DNA of 64,000 bases, taken from the NCBI RefSeq assembly GCF_004368405.1, contig NZ_SBJH01000072.1, positions 1 to 64,000 on the forward strand, in the 5' to 3' direction. Within the stretch, counting starts at the first letter, position 1. Each line of letters starts with the position of its first letter. The notes beneath the pieces were generated by a model. The model ran no database searches, was not told the DNA's origin, and saw only the letters and a list, made by a program, of their open reading frames with translations. Below are positions 62,331 to 64,000 of the stretch, one piece after another. The stretch is from Olivibacter sp. XZL3 (GTDB lineage Bacteria > Bacteroidota > Bacteroidia > Sphingobacteriales > Sphingobacteriaceae). A program made the position numbers and the translations under genes.

Positions 62331-63470
62331 ATGAACACAGGTTTTTATCGTATTATTTCTCTTATATTCATGACAATAGCCATATCGGTGAAGGGCCGGC
62401 ATGAACAAAGGCAGCTTGATTGGTCGGTAGCCTTTTCAATACCCGGCGCAGCTAAGGGGACGGTACATCCAGGTTTGGCCGGCCCCATTGTGGGGGTGTG
62501 CGATTCGTTGCTTTTAATTGGAGGAGGTGCAAATTTTCCGGACAAACTGCCTTGGGAGGGGGGTGTAAAGGCCTATCACCGGCAGGTTTATGTTTATAAA
62601 AAGACAAAGAACGCGGAAGAGTTGATGGATCAGGTTGAACTGCCGGTTGATCTCGCTTATGGTGCGAGTTGGAGCACGGCGGATGGGATGGTAATTGCCG
62701 GAGGAGAAAATCGGGAAGGATTGAGCGATCAAACGCTCTTGCTGCAATACCGGAAGAAGGGCAAACACCTTCAAGTAAAAAAACTGCTACCACTGCCGTT
62801 TCGGTTAAGCAATGCAGCGATGACGTCTGTGGGCGATATCCTTTATTTGGCCGGTGGCGAGCTGGAGAAGGGCGTTTCTGATCAGTTGCTTGCCTTGGAT
62901 ATGCGGCAACCGGAGAAAGGATGGATAAGACAAGTGAATCTGCCCTACCCTGTTTCCCACGCTTATTTGTTTAGCCTGGGTGATGCTATCTATTTAATTG
63001 GGGGCAGAAAAAGGAATGAAGGGACGCTGAGTGATTTTTATCAGGGTGTTTGGCAATATCAAATCAAATCAAAAAAATGGATTGCTAAAGCGCCTTTACC
63101 AGAAGCTTTATCGGCAGGTACAGGGCTCGCAATGGGTGAAGATGAAATTTGGATATTCAGCGGCGATCAGGGCGCTACGTTTAAAAAGGTGGAAAGATTG
63201 CTGAGCGAAATTGCAGTGGAAGAAGATAGTGAAAAGAAGCGGGCATTGATCGACGAAAAGAATAACATACAGATCGCACATCCGGGTTTCGGGCGGAAAG
63301 TTTGGGCATACAATAGCTTAACTGATACTTGGCGGGTTAAAGAGGAACTTCCGATAAATGCACCGGTTACAACCACCGCAGTATGGTGGGGAGGGCAGGT
63401 ATATATACCGAGTGGGGAGGTGAAAGCCGGCATTCGAACGCCGCTGGTGTTAAAGGGAAAGTTAAAATGA
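62331..63470 (+). CDS. nanM: NanM-like Kelch-repeat mutarotase, exported
   Basis: From the ATG at 62331 the protein has 379 residues with a signal segment (RIISLIFMTIAISV). Kelch-type propeller repeats are visible (SLLLIGGGANFPDKLPWEGG, ILYLAGGELEKG, AIYLIGGRKRNEGT, IWIFSGDQGA). The GGGANFPD start is typical of cyclically permuted N-acetylneuraminate mutarotases. It would convert the released alpha anomer of sialic acid to the beta form in the periplasm. It lies 16 bp after the lyase gene; the longer frame to 62208 overlaps that gene. Confidence 0.85.
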   Translation: MNTGFYRIISLIFMTIAISVKGRHEQRQLDWSVAFSIPGAAKGTVHPGLAGPIVGVCDSLLLIGGGANFPDKLPWEGGVKAYHRQVYVYKKTKNAEELMDQVELPVDLAYGASWSTADGMVIAGGENREGLSDQTLLLQYRKKGKHLQVKKLLPLPFRLSNAAMTSVGDILYLAGGELEKGVSDQLLALDMRQPEKGWIRQVNLPYPVSHAYLFSLGDAIYLIGGRKRNEGTLSDFYQGVWQYQIKSKKWIAKAPLPEALSAGTGLAMGEDEIWIFSGDQGATFKKVERLLSEIAVEEDSEKKRALIDEKNNIQIAHPGFGRKVWAYNSLTDTWRVKEELPINAPVTTTAVWWGGQVYIPSGEVKAGIRTPLVLKGKLK

Positions 63471-63514
63471 TAAATGACCAATAGATAGACAAAACCAATG
63501 ATAAACACCGCGCA

Positions 63515-64000
63515 ATGAACCGAAAGAAATATTATCCTTGGTTAGTAGTAGCCTTACTGTGGGTAGTGGCTCTATTGAATTACCTCGATCGGCAAATGCT
63601 GGCCACGATGAAACCCGCCATGCAGGTTGACATCACGGAACTGAAACTGGCTACGAATTTTGGCCACCTCATGGCGGTCTTTTTATGGATTTATGGTATA
63701 ATGAGTCCCCTTGCGGGTATGATAGCCGACAAAACGAATCGTAAATGGTTGATCGTTGGTAGCTTGTTTGTTTGGTCGGGCGTCACATTTGGTATGGGCT
63801 ATGCAAGCACTTATCATCAGCTTTATGTTTTAAGGGCTATTATGGGGGTTAGTGAAGCTTTGTATATTCCTGCCGGTCTTTCGCTTATCGCCGATTATCA
63901 TCAAAAGCGGACCCGCTCTTTGGCCGTAGGCTTACATATGACAGGGCTTTATTTCGGGCAGGCACTGGGAGGTTTCGGGGCTACAATTGCCAGCAATACC
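63515..64000 (+). CDS. MFS transporter, cut by the window end
   Basis: An ATG at 63515 opens a frame that is still open at the last base (162 codons visible). Four or five membrane segments appear, starting PWLVVALLWVVALLNYLDRQ, with the MFS loop signature GMIADKTNRKWLIVGS between segments 2 and 3 and RAIMGVSEALYIPAGLSLI later. It resembles the anion:cation symporter branch, which includes sialic acid and hexuronate carriers. Position after NanA- and NanM-like genes suggests import of sialic acid across the inner membrane. Confidence 0.85.
   Translation, partial: MNRKKYYPWLVVALLWVVALLNYLDRQMLATMKPAMQVDITELKLATNFGHLMAVFLWIYGIMSPLAGMIADKTNRKWLIVGSLFVWSGVTFGMGYASTYHQLYVLRAIMGVSEALYIPAGLSLIADYHQKRTRSLAVGLHMTGLYFGQALGGFGATIASNT

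Overview
The window reads as chromosome of a Bacteroidota bacterium, most likely a member of the Sphingobacteriaceae. It holds four SusC/SusD pairs, Bacteroidota-type promoters (TTTG then TAnnTTTG), a small exported protein resembling the DUF6520 family, a LytS/LytTR two-component system, MacB-type permeases and several AAA_14/DUF4143 ATPases. No tRNA or rRNA gene was recognised. Family assignments come from reading motifs, not from a database search.

Layout. 1-7300: a possible structured RNA, then a TlpA-like thioredoxin, SusC and SusD. 7319-8867 (minus strand): a DUF6520-like protein, a MauE-like membrane protein and a Crp-like regulator. 9167-12276: a 48-residue peptide, an LpxL-like acyltransferase with an extra C-terminal tail, a LytS histidine kinase and a LytTR regulator, which together look like a peptide modification or signalling locus. 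12286-14043: two small genes and long degenerate short-word repeats. 14044-18318: a module resembling a lysis cassette (3-TM membrane protein, CHAP-type hydrolase, lipoprotein with a C-terminal TM), interrupted by an IS1182-type element inserted in the loop of a hairpin. 18358-22250: AAA ATPase/DUF4143 genes, their operator-like repeats and several decayed copies.

22354-49355 is a large catabolic island. A GntR/FCD regulator comes first. It is followed by a PQQ-type sugar dehydrogenase with cytochrome c, two SusCD pairs and a heparinase II/III-like lyase, then a divergent SMP-30 lactonase. Next is a tightly packed operon: class III aminotransferase, DgoD-like dehydratase, SDR, ceramidase-like hydrolase, SSS symporter, Nramp-like transporter, NAD epimerase-like protein, DapA-like aldolase, M20 amidohydrolase and Gfo/Idh/MocA oxidoreductase. 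Paired TTGTATACAA palindromes, cores 23 bp apart, lie before both halves, and a single one overlaps the regulator start. This supports one regulon, probably for an amino- or uronic-acid-containing glycan or glycoside. The substrate cannot be read from the sequence.

49523-55533 is a decayed region: an ATPase remnant, a YCII-like secreted protein, an AraC regulator, an intact ATPase flanked by two copies of a permease 3' end, a MacB-type permease with three frameshifts, and an orphan pair of operator palindromes. 55564-64000 is a probable sialic-acid locus: FadR-type regulator, SusC, SusD, NanA-like lyase, NanM-like mutarotase and an MFS transporter cut by the window end.
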